Below, one piece after another: positions 1-8,431 of a stretch of DNA of 64,000 nt. The stretch covers positions 314,318 through 378,317 of the forward strand of contig NZ_LMJL01000008.1 of NCBI RefSeq assembly GCF_001429295.1, read 5' to 3'. Below the pieces are notes generated by a model, which saw only the letters and a list, made by a program, of their open reading frames with translations, was not told where the DNA came from and searched no databases. Source of the DNA: Flavobacterium sp. Root935. GTDB lineage: Bacteria > Bacteroidota > Bacteroidia > Flavobacteriales > Flavobacteriaceae. Both the position numbers and the translations under genes were made by a program. Position 1 is the first letter of the stretch. Each line of letters opens with the position of its first letter.

Positions 1-1422
1 TGCGTTTCTTTTCAATTTCGGAGCAGGAATTGCTTTACTGGCTGTTTTTGGTTTCGATGCAGGTGTTTTCTTTTTGCCAAATTTTTGTTTTCCCCACCAA
101 ATAATAAATCCGGTAATAGGTAAACTGGCAGAAATTAAACTAGCGAGAAACGCAATAATTTTACCTGTCAAACCAAGAACGCTTCCTACGTGAATATCAT
201 AATTCATTCTTCGGATTTTATCTGGAATATTGGCTTCCATATATTTCCCCGAGAAAGGTGTTTTAATAGAAATCTCTTTCAAAGTCTGCTGATCAAAACT
301 ATAGCGGTCCATATTATAAAAAGTATGTCTCTGCTTGTAAACAAATGCACCAATAGGATCTGCAGGTTTAGAAGGAATACTTATCATGATTCCCGCTGCC
401 TGAGGGTTTTCTTTTTTAATATTCAATAATACTTTATCGGCCGTTGTAATATTAAATGCCTTAATATTAGTTGTATCAGATTTTGGTGATTCGCGATTTT
501 CTGTCAATGGTGTTCCACCTGAAGTTACCCAGTACAACGATTTGCTCCACCAGCCAAAACTCCACACTAAACCGGTTACGGAAATAAAAAACAGAAAAAT
601 ACAGCTGTAAAATCCGAATACATTGTGTAAATCGTAATTGACGCGCTTAAAACTTGCGTCCCATTTTATTTTAAAACTTTTATCTATAATTGATTTTATC
701 CATTTTGTAGGCCACCACAAAACAATTCCAGAAATTAAAAGAAAAACAAAAATCAGAACCGCAACTCCTACAATTGGGCGTCCTATATCATACGGAAGCC
801 ATAATGCACGATGACCGTTTAAAATCCATCTGAAAAAATCTGGCGATTCTCCTCTAGAAAAGGTTTTAACATTCAGTATTTCCCCAGTATAAGGATTCAT
901 ATAAACACTTATAAAAGTCCCGCTTCTTCTTCCGCCTTTTCCTTTTTTACCTTTTTCTTTTCCTTTTTCATTCGGCTGCGCTTTTAAGTCCGACTTTGCT
1001 TTTACACTTTCATTTTTAGCAAAGTTTTTTCTCTTATCGTCTCGTTTGCGTTCACCTCTTTCTCTCTCGCTTTTGCTGCCTTCTTCTTTTTTCTCCACAA
1101 AATAACCTACAATAGCTGCTTCGTCTTTTTCGCCAAAAGTAACGCTGGCTGCATGTTTGTCTTTCATTTTCTTATCTGCAATTGTAACCAATTGAGATGG
1201 AAGCATAAATGCCTTTTCCTGTGGTTTTACAAAACGCCAGTCTTCAATAAAATCTTTAATTTCATTTTCGAAAACATATATACAGCCCGTAAGACTGACA
1301 ATCACTACAATAATTCCAGATGCCAGGCCAAGCCACAAATGGAGCCAGGCCATAACACGCTTAAAAAGCGATTTTTTACTTTTTTTCTTAGTATTGGGTT
1401 TTGGTTTTGAAGAAGAAAACAT
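1..1422 (-). CDS. PepSY-associated TM-helix protein, XusC-like (3' end outside window)
   Basis: The frame stays open from an ATG at 1422 to the window edge, giving 474 visible codons. After a Lys-rich start comes VMAWLHLWLGLASG, the first membrane helix of the PepSY-associated family, then a periplasmic PepSY-like segment. Its middle (about residues 120-165) is a very charged Lys/Glu/Arg-rich insert. Further helices include VAVLIFVFLLISGIVLWW, one near residues 290-310, and one before the basic, Pro/Lys/Ala-rich C-terminus. Family members are inner-membrane proteins thought to reduce ferric siderophores or help move them across the inner membrane. The gene lies downstream of a DUF4374 lipoprotein and a TonB receptor on the same strand, the order of Bacteroides xusABC, so iron uptake is the best inference. 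A hairpin separates it from the lipoprotein gene. Confidence 0.85.
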   Translation of the reverse strand, partial: MFSSSKPKPNTKKKSKKSLFKRVMAWLHLWLGLASGIIVVIVSLTGCIYVFENEIKDFIEDWRFVKPQEKAFMLPSQLVTIADKKMKDKHAASVTFGEKDEAAIVGYFVEKKEEGSKSERERGERKRDDKRKNFAKNESVKAKSDLKAQPNEKGKEKGKKGKGGRRSGTFISVYMNPYTGEILNVKTFSRGESPDFFRWILNGHRALWLPYDIGRPIVGVAVLIFVFLLISGIVLWWPTKWIKSIIDKSFKIKWDASFKRVNYDLHNVFGFYSCIFLFFISVTGLVWSFGWWSKSLYWVTSGGTPLTENRESPKSDTTNIKAFNITTADKVLLNIKKENPQAAGIMISIPSKPADPIGAFVYKQRHTFYNMDRYSFDQQTLKEISIKTPFSGKYMEANIPDKIRRMNYDIHVGSVLGLTGKIIAFLASLISASLPITGFIIWWGKQKFGKKKTPASKPKTASKAIPAPKLKRNA

Positions 1423-1453
1423 AATTGGATAGATAAATAGGATAAATAAAAAA

Positions 1454-1488
1454 ACCGCAAGTCCTCATAAAAAAGAAGGACTTACGGT
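1454..1488 (-). terminator. Hairpin with T-run between DUF4374 and PepSY genes
   Basis: ACCGCAAGTCCT (1454-1465) pairs with AGGACTTACGGT (1477-1488), with one mismatch and an 11-base loop. Read on the minus strand the stem is followed by a run of seven T. It sits after the stop of the DUF4374 gene and before the PepSY gene, so it could end or attenuate the receptor-lipoprotein transcript. Confidence 0.75.
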
Positions 1489-1497
1489 AAAAAAATA

Positions 1498-2730
1498 TTA
1501 GTATTTTAATTTCTGAATTGCAGTAATTTGTCCGCCTTCAACTTTCATTCCTTTTGTAGCAACAGCTGTTGAGCCGTTGATAGAATAAATCCAGTTTCCA
1601 TCAGGAGTGTTGATACCAACAATTGCAGAATTTCCGTCTTCAGAAGTAATATTATAACGGCTTGTAACAGAAGTTAATGTTGCAGGAGCATTTGTAACCC
1701 ATGTAAATGTCTGGTTGTACACATCGGCAATAGCCATTCTAACTGCACCATTGTTTTTTCCAACATTTCCGTACATTAACAATAAGAATTTACCTTTTGA
1801 AATGTAAGAGGTAGAAGAAATTTTATATCCTCCAGATTTTTCCTGAACGTTGAAGAAATAAGACTTATCAAATTCTGTAGTTCCTTTTTTGATTTTTACA
1901 ACCGCAGAAGGTTTTGTAGAAGTCAAAACAGCATTACTTGTAGCAATAGCTCCAGAGAACCCGTAAGCATCTCCATTTTCGTCTTGGAATAATCCGTTTG
2001 TAAAATAAGCTCCTAAGTAACTTGTACGGTTATCTTTGATTACTTTTTCTAATTTAAGTTCTGGATAGTTGTAAACTGCTACCCAAGTACTATCTGGATT
2101 TACAGTTCCGAAATTATCTACTCCATCACCTTTAATACTCATATATGGCATATAAACTTTGTCTCCAACCTGAGTTGCCCAAGTAAAGAAAGCTCTTTCA
2201 CCGTTTCCTGCCAATTTCTTAGTATCCTGCTGTGCTTCACCAATAATAAGTGATTTTTCAGCATCAATCTTGTACATCGAAGCAATTGAAGCACCACTTC
2301 TTGGAACCTTAATTGTTAGGATATCTTTGTTTACAGCAGCAAATACGTGTACAGTTTCTGCCTGGAAATCAGATTTCTTCACTAATTTTCCTTCAGCATT
2401 TAAATTGTAAGTTGTTACAGCTCCAGGATTTCCTTGTCCGTAAAGTAAACTGAAAAAGTTATTTTGTGCTGTAATATAGTAACGGTACGTTCCGTCTTGT
2501 TCCAATCCGTTTCCAGTAGTTGTGATAGATCCTGTAGTGACATCGTCTGCAGTTAGTAAATAATCTGCAATTCCTGCTGCTCCTGTTGTTGCAGTAATAA
2601 TATATTTAGTTTTTCCAGTATCTGTCCCTCCACCTGTTGTGTCGCCTGGTTTATCTGAATCACTGCTGCAAGAAAAAGCTGTAAAAGCTAATACAGCTGA
2701 TAATAACGCTAATTTGGTACTTTTTTTCAT
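1498..2730 (-). CDS. DUF4374 surface lipoprotein, XusB-like
   Basis: 410 residues. A lipoprotein signal peptide ends in the lipobox FTAFSC, followed by a Ser/Asp/Gly/Thr-rich linker (SSDSDKPGDTTGGG) typical of surface-exported Bacteroidota lipoproteins. The rest is a repetitive beta-rich chain, consistent with the beta-propeller expected for DUF4374. In Bacteroides thetaiotaomicron the comparable xus-locus lipoprotein captures ferric enterobactin at the cell surface. Here the gene follows the TonB receptor by 22 bases on the same strand, so it very likely delivers substrate to that receptor. The ligand cannot be told from sequence; a ferric siderophore is inferred from the neighbours (TonB receptor, PepSY protein, AraC regulator). 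Confidence 0.85.
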   Translation of the reverse strand: MKKSTKLALLSAVLAFTAFSCSSDSDKPGDTTGGGTDTGKTKYIITATTGAAGIADYLLTADDVTTGSITTTGNGLEQDGTYRYYITAQNNFFSLLYGQGNPGAVTTYNLNAEGKLVKKSDFQAETVHVFAAVNKDILTIKVPRSGASIASMYKIDAEKSLIIGEAQQDTKKLAGNGERAFFTWATQVGDKVYMPYMSIKGDGVDNFGTVNPDSTWVAVYNYPELKLEKVIKDNRTSYLGAYFTNGLFQDENGDAYGFSGAIATSNAVLTSTKPSAVVKIKKGTTEFDKSYFFNVQEKSGGYKISSTSYISKGKFLLLMYGNVGKNNGAVRMAIADVYNQTFTWVTNAPATLTSVTSRYNITSEDGNSAIVGINTPDGNWIYSINGSTAVATKGMKVEGGQITAIQKLKY

Positions 2731-2752
2731 TGTAATATGTGTTTGTATTAAA

Positions 2753-5146
2753 TTAATTATTTGATTTACTGAAGTAATATCTAAGTTTGATGTAAAAAGC
2801 TCTACTTGGTTTTTGCAATGAAAAGTTGTCGTAGAGTTTATTATCTAAGAAGTTTTTACATTCAAAAGCAATATTATATTTTCCGTTAGCAAGCGTATAA
2901 ACTGCATTCAAATCATGGCTGAACTGTTGCGGAATTTCTAATTTACTATCCTTGCTTCCCATACTTGGCCAAGACAAATAGTAAGTATGGACATATAGTA
3001 AATTGTAGCCAACGGATAAATTGTTTCCTTTTTTCCATAGATTATTGAAGAATACTGTTGCATCGGCATTTCCGAAAAGGAATGGCATATTTGGAATTCT
3101 GTCTTTGTAAAATGGAGAAACATAATTTTGATTTGGCTCATATTCAGTCATATTTCTAATATTCTGATACGTGGCATTAAATCCAGCCGTAAACCTGTTG
3201 CTGTACGAATATCTAACCTCCCCATCAATACCATAATTGGTTACTTTACCTTGGTTTACATTGGTATTCATGGTTTGATTATTATTCAAAGTAGGACGAA
3301 TAAAATCTGTTGCATTTCTATGTAAAAGATTCACATCAAATGACAGCGCATTTTTTACATTAAAACTCGTTTGATAACTTGCACCAATATTAAAATTGTT
3401 ACTAGTTTCTGGTTTTAAAGCCAGATTTCCTTCTAAATTATCATTTACATTTCCAAAGATTTCTTCAGGAGTTGGAAGTCTGTAACTCTTCTCAAAAGAA
3501 GCTTTTACCTGAAGATTACGCTTTATGTAATAACTCGTCGCGGCACCATAGCCTGTTGTAGAAGTATTATCAACATATTTTTGATAAGCAATATCGCCCG
3601 CATTTCCAGAAGGATTGTAACTTCTTGAATAAGTAGTTTTTAATGAGTAATCTTTTAAGAATAAAGAAGTACTCCACTTTTCATTATAATCCAGTTTATA
3701 CCCTAAACCTAAAACATTTTTTTGTGTCTTTTTAGGCTGTTTGTACACCAAAGATTCAGGAACTAGTTCGTCACTTTCTTTACGGTCAAAAGTATTAAAA
3801 GTGTTATTGATCATAAATGAATGTCTTTCATTCAGCGTATAAGTTGCATTTGCTGTCGCTACACCATTATTGTTATAAAATTTACGAAGTGTACGGCTTC
3901 TTTCTCCACCAGTACCTTCATATTGTTTATAATCTCCAAACCAATTGTATCTTCTAAAAACGGTATCTACATTTTGTTCGAATCCAAAATTGTAATTACC
4001 CGTAACATTAACATTAAGACCTTTGGTAAATAAATCTTTAACCTGATATTTTAAAGTCGGCATAACAATACTTCCTCTTCTGTAGATTTCTCCAAAAACG
4101 CTAACCATTCTTGCACCAGTTTGAATATCAGCTTTATTTTCTCCTCCAGTAAAACCAATCATTAATTTATCGGCATATTTTTTTCCTGTTACTCCAATAT
4201 TTACAATTACGGTTTCATTGCGGTATTTATCATGAAAACGTCTTACGCGCTGATTGGGGAAATAAGCTCCCGTATTTAAATCGGCAACGTCTACGTTGAC
4301 CCAATAATTATTGTCTGAATAGTTTTGAAAAGCATTGATTTCTGTTGTGAATCCGCTTTTTGCCGTATAGCCTGCGTTGATACTAGAACGATGCGTATTA
4401 AAAGATCCGAAAGAATAAGAAGCATCTACAAAAGTTCTTGGCTTGCTGTTAGTCACAATATTAATTGCACCTCCAAGAGCATCTCCGCCCAGCCAAATTG
4501 GTACAACTCCTTTGTAAACTTCGACACGATCGGCAAGATTGATTGGAATATTATTCATTTGAAATGAAGAACCAAAATTATCCATTGGCACTCCGTCAAT
4601 AAAAACTTTGATCTGATTACCCGAAAATCCGTTTATAGAAAGTTCCGATCTCGAACCAACTCCTCCTGCTTCGCGATTACGAACTCCAGAAACACGATCT
4701 AAGGCATGAGACAGATCCAATGTTGAATTGTGTAATTTTTTAGCATCAATTGCTGTTACGCTGTAAGCTTGTTTATTTACTTTTTCGGTTGGTGTTCTTC
4801 CAAGTACGGTTACGCTTTCTAACTCTTGTAATTCACTTTCTAACTGAACTGGAATATTTATGCTGACATCTGAAACTTCTATACTTTTTTTAAAGCTTGA
4901 AAACCCGATTGCAGAAATTTTTAATGTGTGTTTTCCCGGCTTAACATTATTAAAAATGAACTTCCCGTTTTCATCTGAAATCATACTTAAACCCGTTTTT
5001 TCTATAACTATTGTGGCAAATGGAATTGTTTGCCCAGATTTTTCAACAACTTGTCCAGATACGGTAACAGCTTGATTTTGCTGGGAAAATGATAAGAACG
5101 AAAAGAAGAAAAATGAAATAAAAAATAAAAATTTTTGAGTTGACAT
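2753..5146 (-). CDS. TonB-dependent outer-membrane receptor, XusA-like
   Basis: 797 residues. A signal peptide ends around FLSFSQQ and is followed by a carboxypeptidase-regulatory-like domain (about residues 28-108, with FATIVIEKTGLSMISDENGK). The plug domain follows (about 115-235, with SVTVLGRTPTEK and LSINGFSGNQIKVFIDGVPM), then a 22-strand-type barrel ending in aromatic residues (IKLRYYF). The length matches siderophore-type receptors rather than the ~1000-residue SusC type, and no SusD gene is adjacent. It is the first gene of the minus-strand operon and starts opposite an AraC regulator, the usual arrangement for siderophore receptors. A TACTTTTG -7 box lies upstream. Its role is active, TonB-driven uptake of a ferric chelate; the specific ligand is unknown. 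Confidence 0.9.
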   Translation of the reverse strand: MSTQKFLFFISFFFFSFLSFSQQNQAVTVSGQVVEKSGQTIPFATIVIEKTGLSMISDENGKFIFNNVKPGKHTLKISAIGFSSFKKSIEVSDVSINIPVQLESELQELESVTVLGRTPTEKVNKQAYSVTAIDAKKLHNSTLDLSHALDRVSGVRNREAGGVGSRSELSINGFSGNQIKVFIDGVPMDNFGSSFQMNNIPINLADRVEVYKGVVPIWLGGDALGGAINIVTNSKPRTFVDASYSFGSFNTHRSSINAGYTAKSGFTTEINAFQNYSDNNYWVNVDVADLNTGAYFPNQRVRRFHDKYRNETVIVNIGVTGKKYADKLMIGFTGGENKADIQTGARMVSVFGEIYRRGSIVMPTLKYQVKDLFTKGLNVNVTGNYNFGFEQNVDTVFRRYNWFGDYKQYEGTGGERSRTLRKFYNNNGVATANATYTLNERHSFMINNTFNTFDRKESDELVPESLVYKQPKKTQKNVLGLGYKLDYNEKWSTSLFLKDYSLKTTYSRSYNPSGNAGDIAYQKYVDNTSTTGYGAATSYYIKRNLQVKASFEKSYRLPTPEEIFGNVNDNLEGNLALKPETSNNFNIGASYQTSFNVKNALSFDVNLLHRNATDFIRPTLNNNQTMNTNVNQGKVTNYGIDGEVRYSYSNRFTAGFNATYQNIRNMTEYEPNQNYVSPFYKDRIPNMPFLFGNADATVFFNNLWKKGNNLSVGYNLLYVHTYYLSWPSMGSKDSKLEIPQQFSHDLNAVYTLANGKYNIAFECKNFLDNKLYDNFSLQKPSRAFYIKLRYYFSKSNN

Positions 5147-5181
5147 ATCTTTAATTAGACTAATTATAAATAACTTTGTCG

Positions 5182-5189
5182 CAAAAGTA
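5182..5189 (-). promoter_or_regulatory. -7 box (TACTTTTG) of the TonB receptor operon
   Basis: On the minus strand TACTTTTG matches the Bacteroidota -7 consensus TAnnTTTG, 36 bases before the receptor start codon. The -33 region is T-rich but no clear TTTG is present, as expected for an activator-dependent promoter. Confidence 0.6.
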
Positions 5190-5216
5190 CCATCAACAAC
5201 CTGAAAAAAGATAGGG

Positions 5217-5249
5217 AAAAACGGATTATTATTTTGTAAAAACGGATTA
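5217..5249. promoter_or_regulatory. Direct repeat AAAAACGGATTA x2, candidate AraC-family operator
   Basis: AAAAACGGATTA occurs at 5217-5228 and again, identical, at 5238-5249. The start-to-start distance is 21 bases, two helical turns. If the receptor transcript starts near 5175, the copies lie around -42 to -53 and -63 to -74, where AraC-type activators bind. The second copy ends 5 bases before the start of the divergent AraC gene, so the site could also control that gene. Confidence 0.6.
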
Positions 5250-5253
5250 AATT

Positions 5254-6285
5254 TTGAAAATCAAAGCCACACTTTTAACACCAGAAACGCCACTAATTAA
5301 AATTCAAATTGGAGATAAATATTGTCCAAAAAGCATTTTAACAGAGGAGAATATCAATATAGAAAACAACACTTCAGAGAAAATTAGCAGCCGGCATTTA
5401 ATTACAGAAGGCTTAGTTATACTCGATACCCAAATGTATTATTCGAGCTCAAAAACAGTCATTTTTGAAATAGATGAAGAATCTGTTATTATGAATTTTA
5501 TTTACAGCAGCAATGTAGAAACTCAAATAGACCAGTTAGAAGGCGAAAAGTTTTCTAAAGAAAATACACACAATATTTTTTATACCAGTAATTTTAAAGC
5601 TTCATTTACAATTCCACCTTTTAAACAAATAAATTACTTGTCTATTATTTTATCGAAGGAGTTTTATTACAATATCATTAATGAAGATTGGCAGCTACAT
5701 GAAAAATTTTCAAAAAACATTCTTAGAAAAGAATCCAGTTATTTAAACTCAAAATATCTTCCTTTTTCACCTGCAATTCAATGGGTTACACACGAAATAA
5801 AGAATTGTACGCGTCAAGGTGCACTCAAGAGAATTTATATTGAAAGCAAAATTAAAGAACTTCTAATTCACCAGCTCGAAGCAATAATTACCAAACCTCC
5901 ATTAAAAGAAAAAATTGACGAAGAAGAATACAACAAACTTTTAGAAGCAAAAAAAATACTAGACAACGATTATCGAAACACACCTACCCTGCCAGAACTT
6001 TCACGACTTATTTCGCTAAACGAATTCAAATTAAAAAAAGGTTTTAAAGCTTGTTTTGGCACAACTGTCAAAAGCTATATCATTAAACTTAGAATGGAAC
6101 ATGCGAAAGAGTTATTTCAAAGTAAAACAGCAACAGTAAGCGAAGCTGCTTACAAATGCGGCTATAAAGATGTCTCTCATTTTTCGGCTGCATTTAAAAG
6201 CTATTATGGCTTTTCTCCACAAAAATTTAAAATCAATACCGACATTATTCAATTTTGGTTAATTGGTTTTTCATTTTTGTGGTAA
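5254..6285 (+). CDS. AraC-family regulator, PchR/YbtA-like
   Basis: 343 residues from a TTG start. An in-frame stop lies at 5248-5250, and the first in-frame ATG is over 60 codons further in and would cut the sensor domain. The N-terminal half is a sensor region of the type seen in siderophore-responsive regulators. The C-terminal ~100 residues form a double helix-turn-helix (LPELSRLISLNEFKLKKGFK, then VSEAAYKCGYKDVSHFSAAF and GFSPQKF). It is divergent from a TonB receptor operon with a direct repeat between them, so the likely role is activating that operon when its ligand is present. The sensor ligand is inferred, not shown. Confidence 0.85.
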   Translation: MKIKATLLTPETPLIKIQIGDKYCPKSILTEENINIENNTSEKISSRHLITEGLVILDTQMYYSSSKTVIFEIDEESVIMNFIYSSNVETQIDQLEGEKFSKENTHNIFYTSNFKASFTIPPFKQINYLSIILSKEFYYNIINEDWQLHEKFSKNILRKESSYLNSKYLPFSPAIQWVTHEIKNCTRQGALKRIYIESKIKELLIHQLEAIITKPPLKEKIDEEEYNKLLEAKKILDNDYRNTPTLPELSRLISLNEFKLKKGFKACFGTTVKSYIIKLRMEHAKELFQSKTATVSEAAYKCGYKDVSHFSAAFKSYYGFSPQKFKINTDIIQFWLIGFSFLW

Positions 6286-6289
6286 AAAA

Positions 6290-6333
6290 AAGGGTCTTAA
6301 AATTATGTCCGTCGACTTAATCTTAAAACCCTT
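6290..6333 (+). terminator. Imperfect hairpin after the AraC gene
   Basis: A 16-base arm at 6290-6305 pairs with 6318-6333 with two imperfect positions and a 12-base loop. It begins 5 bases after the AraC stop codon. No strong T-run follows, so it may act as a 3' stabiliser rather than a classical terminator. Confidence 0.5.
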
Positions 6334-6690
6334 AAAAATTCGACATTAATGTATATTGCAAACTTATATACAAAACCCACGATCAAATGAATCTGTCAAT
6401 TAAATTCTAAAAACGTTTCTCCAAAAACAGTTTTTTATAAAAATTCTAAATGACATCTAAAAAGGTAAAGAGTGCCACTGTTTCAAATTTCTATATGTCA
6501 AAGTTATAATTCACAAAAGCAATTACCTTACGGTTTTCCTCATATTGAGAAAAAGCTAGGCGCTTCTTATCAATAAAACAAACTAACAAACTGTTTATCA
6601 ATAAAATAAATTTTAAAGTTTAACATTTTTTTTACACAACTCAAACTCATCTTCTTTTTTAAAATTGTGAAATCATACTTTAAAACACTT

Positions 6691-6973
6691 TCTTGTCCTA
6701 GATTAAGAGCTGTTTTTTTCTTCTTAAATTATCTTTGTAATGCAAATTATAAGTTCAATCAAAAACTGAAATCAAAAAGAGAAAAGGTATGAAAGCCTTA
6801 ATTTTTTTTCTTGTTCTAGATTAAGTTGAAGCAAGATAAGAACCAATAAATTTGCAAAGTAAATTACAAGTTCTGTCAAAAACTGAAATCGAAAACAAAG
6901 AGAAAATATTTGAAACATAAAATCTTTTCTTGTTCTAGATTAAGTCGAAACAAAAACGAAAGAAATAAATTTA
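6691..6973 (+). repeat. Three tandem ~118-bp repeats, each with a promoter-like box
   Basis: TCTTGTYCTAGATTAAG recurs at 6691-6707, 6809-6825 and 6928-6944, with periods of 118 and 119. A second shared stretch (CAAAAACTGAAATC with flanks) follows in units 1 and 2 and is degraded in unit 3. In every unit a -7-like octamer sits 38-39 bases after the box start: TATCTTTG at 6730, TAAATTTG at 6847 and TAAATTTA at 6966. The array occupies the 766-base gap between the AraC gene and the 104-residue gene at 7052. Just before that gene lies one copy of the CTTAGAACCTTAG-type intergenic repeat (about 7010-7046). The rest of the gap (6334-6690) shows no coding signal. Confidence 0.65.
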
Positions 6974-7051
6974 GAAGTTCTGCCCAAACTAATTTTTTAA
7001 GTAAAAAAAACTTAGAACCTTAGCCACTCAGAATCTCAGAAACTTAAAAAA

Positions 7052-7366
7052 ATGAAAACACTTGAATTCTTATTACTCGGAAAAAATGAAGCAATTCTGG
7101 CCATTTTACTTCGCCTTGTAAATGCTTATGAAGATTGGAACGCTGTTTCTTTCAACAATGAGAAAGAGGCTCAAGAATATTTTCAGAATCACAAAATCGA
7201 TGTTGTTCTATTGAGTTCCGGAATCGAAGATCATATCGAAAAAGAATTTACTTCATTTTGTTTAAAACATCAGCCAGATGTAGAAGTAATTGAACATTTT
7301 GGTGGAGGAAGCGGTTTACTAAAATCTGAAATTCTCCACAGATTACATCTAAAAGGAAAAATTTAG
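7052..7366 (+). CDS. Small receiver-like protein, probably non-phosphorylatable
   Basis: 104 residues. The pattern FLLLGKNEAILAILLRLV ... NHKIDVVLLSSGIED follows the beta1-alpha1 and beta3 layout of response-regulator receiver domains. The position of the phosphoacceptor Asp at the end of beta3 is Ser (VVLLSSG), and the acidic pair after beta1 is missing. No output domain is present. This suggests a degenerate receiver or a stand-alone protein of similar fold. It has no operon partner; the repeat array upstream is its only clear control region. Other flavobacteria appear to have similar orphan proteins (recollection, not searched). Function unknown. Confidence 0.6.
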   Translation: MKTLEFLLLGKNEAILAILLRLVNAYEDWNAVSFNNEKEAQEYFQNHKIDVVLLSSGIEDHIEKEFTSFCLKHQPDVEVIEHFGGGSGLLKSEILHRLHLKGKI

Positions 7367-7591
7367 GTGCCAGAATCTTCCTTTTAAAATTCATTAAAGC
7401 TTTAAAATAATTCATTCACGAAATATCCAATTTGATTGACGATATATCGTTAGGATAACTATTGCCTTTTCTGAAACACCTTTTAAAATCAATACATTAC
7501 AAACAAGGCATTTAATTTGAATGCAAAACACTGAAAATCAAATACTAAATAATTTTTAAAAACCATTTATTCACAACAAAATCAAATTATC

Positions 7592-8281
7592 ATGAAAAAA
7601 TTAATCCTTACCGCAGTTTTATTATTAGTTACATTTATCGGATTCGCTCAAAAGCCAAGTCCAGCATTATTAGATCCAACAAACCATACATTGGTACTGG
7701 TAGATTATGAAAGCCAAATGGCATTTGCAGTAAGCAACATTCCAATCGATCAACTTAGAAACAATACAGCCCTTGTTGCTGGAGCATCAAAAATATTCAA
7801 AGTGCCAAGTATCGTAACAACAGTTGCAGAAAAATCATTCAGCGGACCTGTTTTTAGAGAAATCGAAGAATTCTACCCGCAAAAAACTTCAAATTATATT
7901 GATCGTACCACAATGAACACTTGGGAGGATGCTCCTGCACGTAAAGCAATTATTGCAACAGGTAAAAAGAAAATTGTTTTTGGCGGATTATGGACAAGTG
8001 TTTGTATCGTTGGGCCAGCATTATCAGCAATCAACGAGGGCTATGATGTTTATGTAATTACAGATGCAAGCGGAGACGTTTCTAAAGAAGCGCACGAAAT
8101 GGCCGTAACACGTATGGTTCAAGCTGGCGCTCACCCAATAACTTCATTACAGTATTTATTAGAATTGCAACGCGATTGGGGTCGTCAGGAAACTTATGTA
8201 CCTGTAACAGATTTAGTTAAAAAATACGGTGGTGCTTATGGTGTAGGCGTACAATATGCTCACGAAATGTTGAAACACTAA
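7592..8281 (+). CDS. Exported isochorismatase-family hydrolase, YcaC-like
   Basis: 229 residues. A signal peptide (LTAVLLLVTFIGFAQ) precedes a cysteine-hydrolase fold. Asp38 in TLVLVDYE and Cys138 in GGLWTSVCIVGPALSA occupy the catalytic positions. The segment IDRTTMNTWEDA and the tail LLELQRDW match the YcaC branch more closely than true isochorismatases. YcaC itself is cytoplasmic and its substrate is unsettled, so the signal peptide is notable and predicts a periplasmic enzyme. The next gene encodes an exported amidohydrolase and the third a porin, suggesting an outer-compartment hydrolytic pathway for amide-type substrates. Substrate unknown. Confidence 0.85.
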   Translation: MKKLILTAVLLLVTFIGFAQKPSPALLDPTNHTLVLVDYESQMAFAVSNIPIDQLRNNTALVAGASKIFKVPSIVTTVAEKSFSGPVFREIEEFYPQKTSNYIDRTTMNTWEDAPARKAIIATGKKKIVFGGLWTSVCIVGPALSAINEGYDVYVITDASGDVSKEAHEMAVTRMVQAGAHPITSLQYLLELQRDWGRQETYVPVTDLVKKYGGAYGVGVQYAHEMLKH

Positions 8282-8286
8282 TTTTA

Positions 8287-8396
8287 TTTTAAATTAAAAA
8301 TTGAGAATTAAAAATTAAAAGATATTTAAAATCTATAGTTTATTTTTCCACGAAGATGAGCTGAAATTTAATTTTTAATTCTCAATTTTTAATTAA
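8287..8396. repeat. Inverted repeat of AAATTGAGAATTAAAA type
   Basis: AAATTAAAAATTGAGAATTAAAAATTAAA near 8287-8316 (described by position because of length) is the reverse complement, with few mismatches, of the segment at about 8368-8396. RNA from either strand could form a ~28-bp hairpin with a ~50-base loop. It lies between the YcaC-like and amidohydrolase genes and may separate their transcripts. Confidence 0.7.
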
Positions 8397-8431
8397 AACC
8401 CACTCTCCAAAACCACTTAAATACCACAACC

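Noticed and set aside
6691-6973. Three short tandem coding genes
   Set aside because: No frame is kept between the ~118-base units, and stops occur in all frames; a promoter or RNA repeat is more likely.
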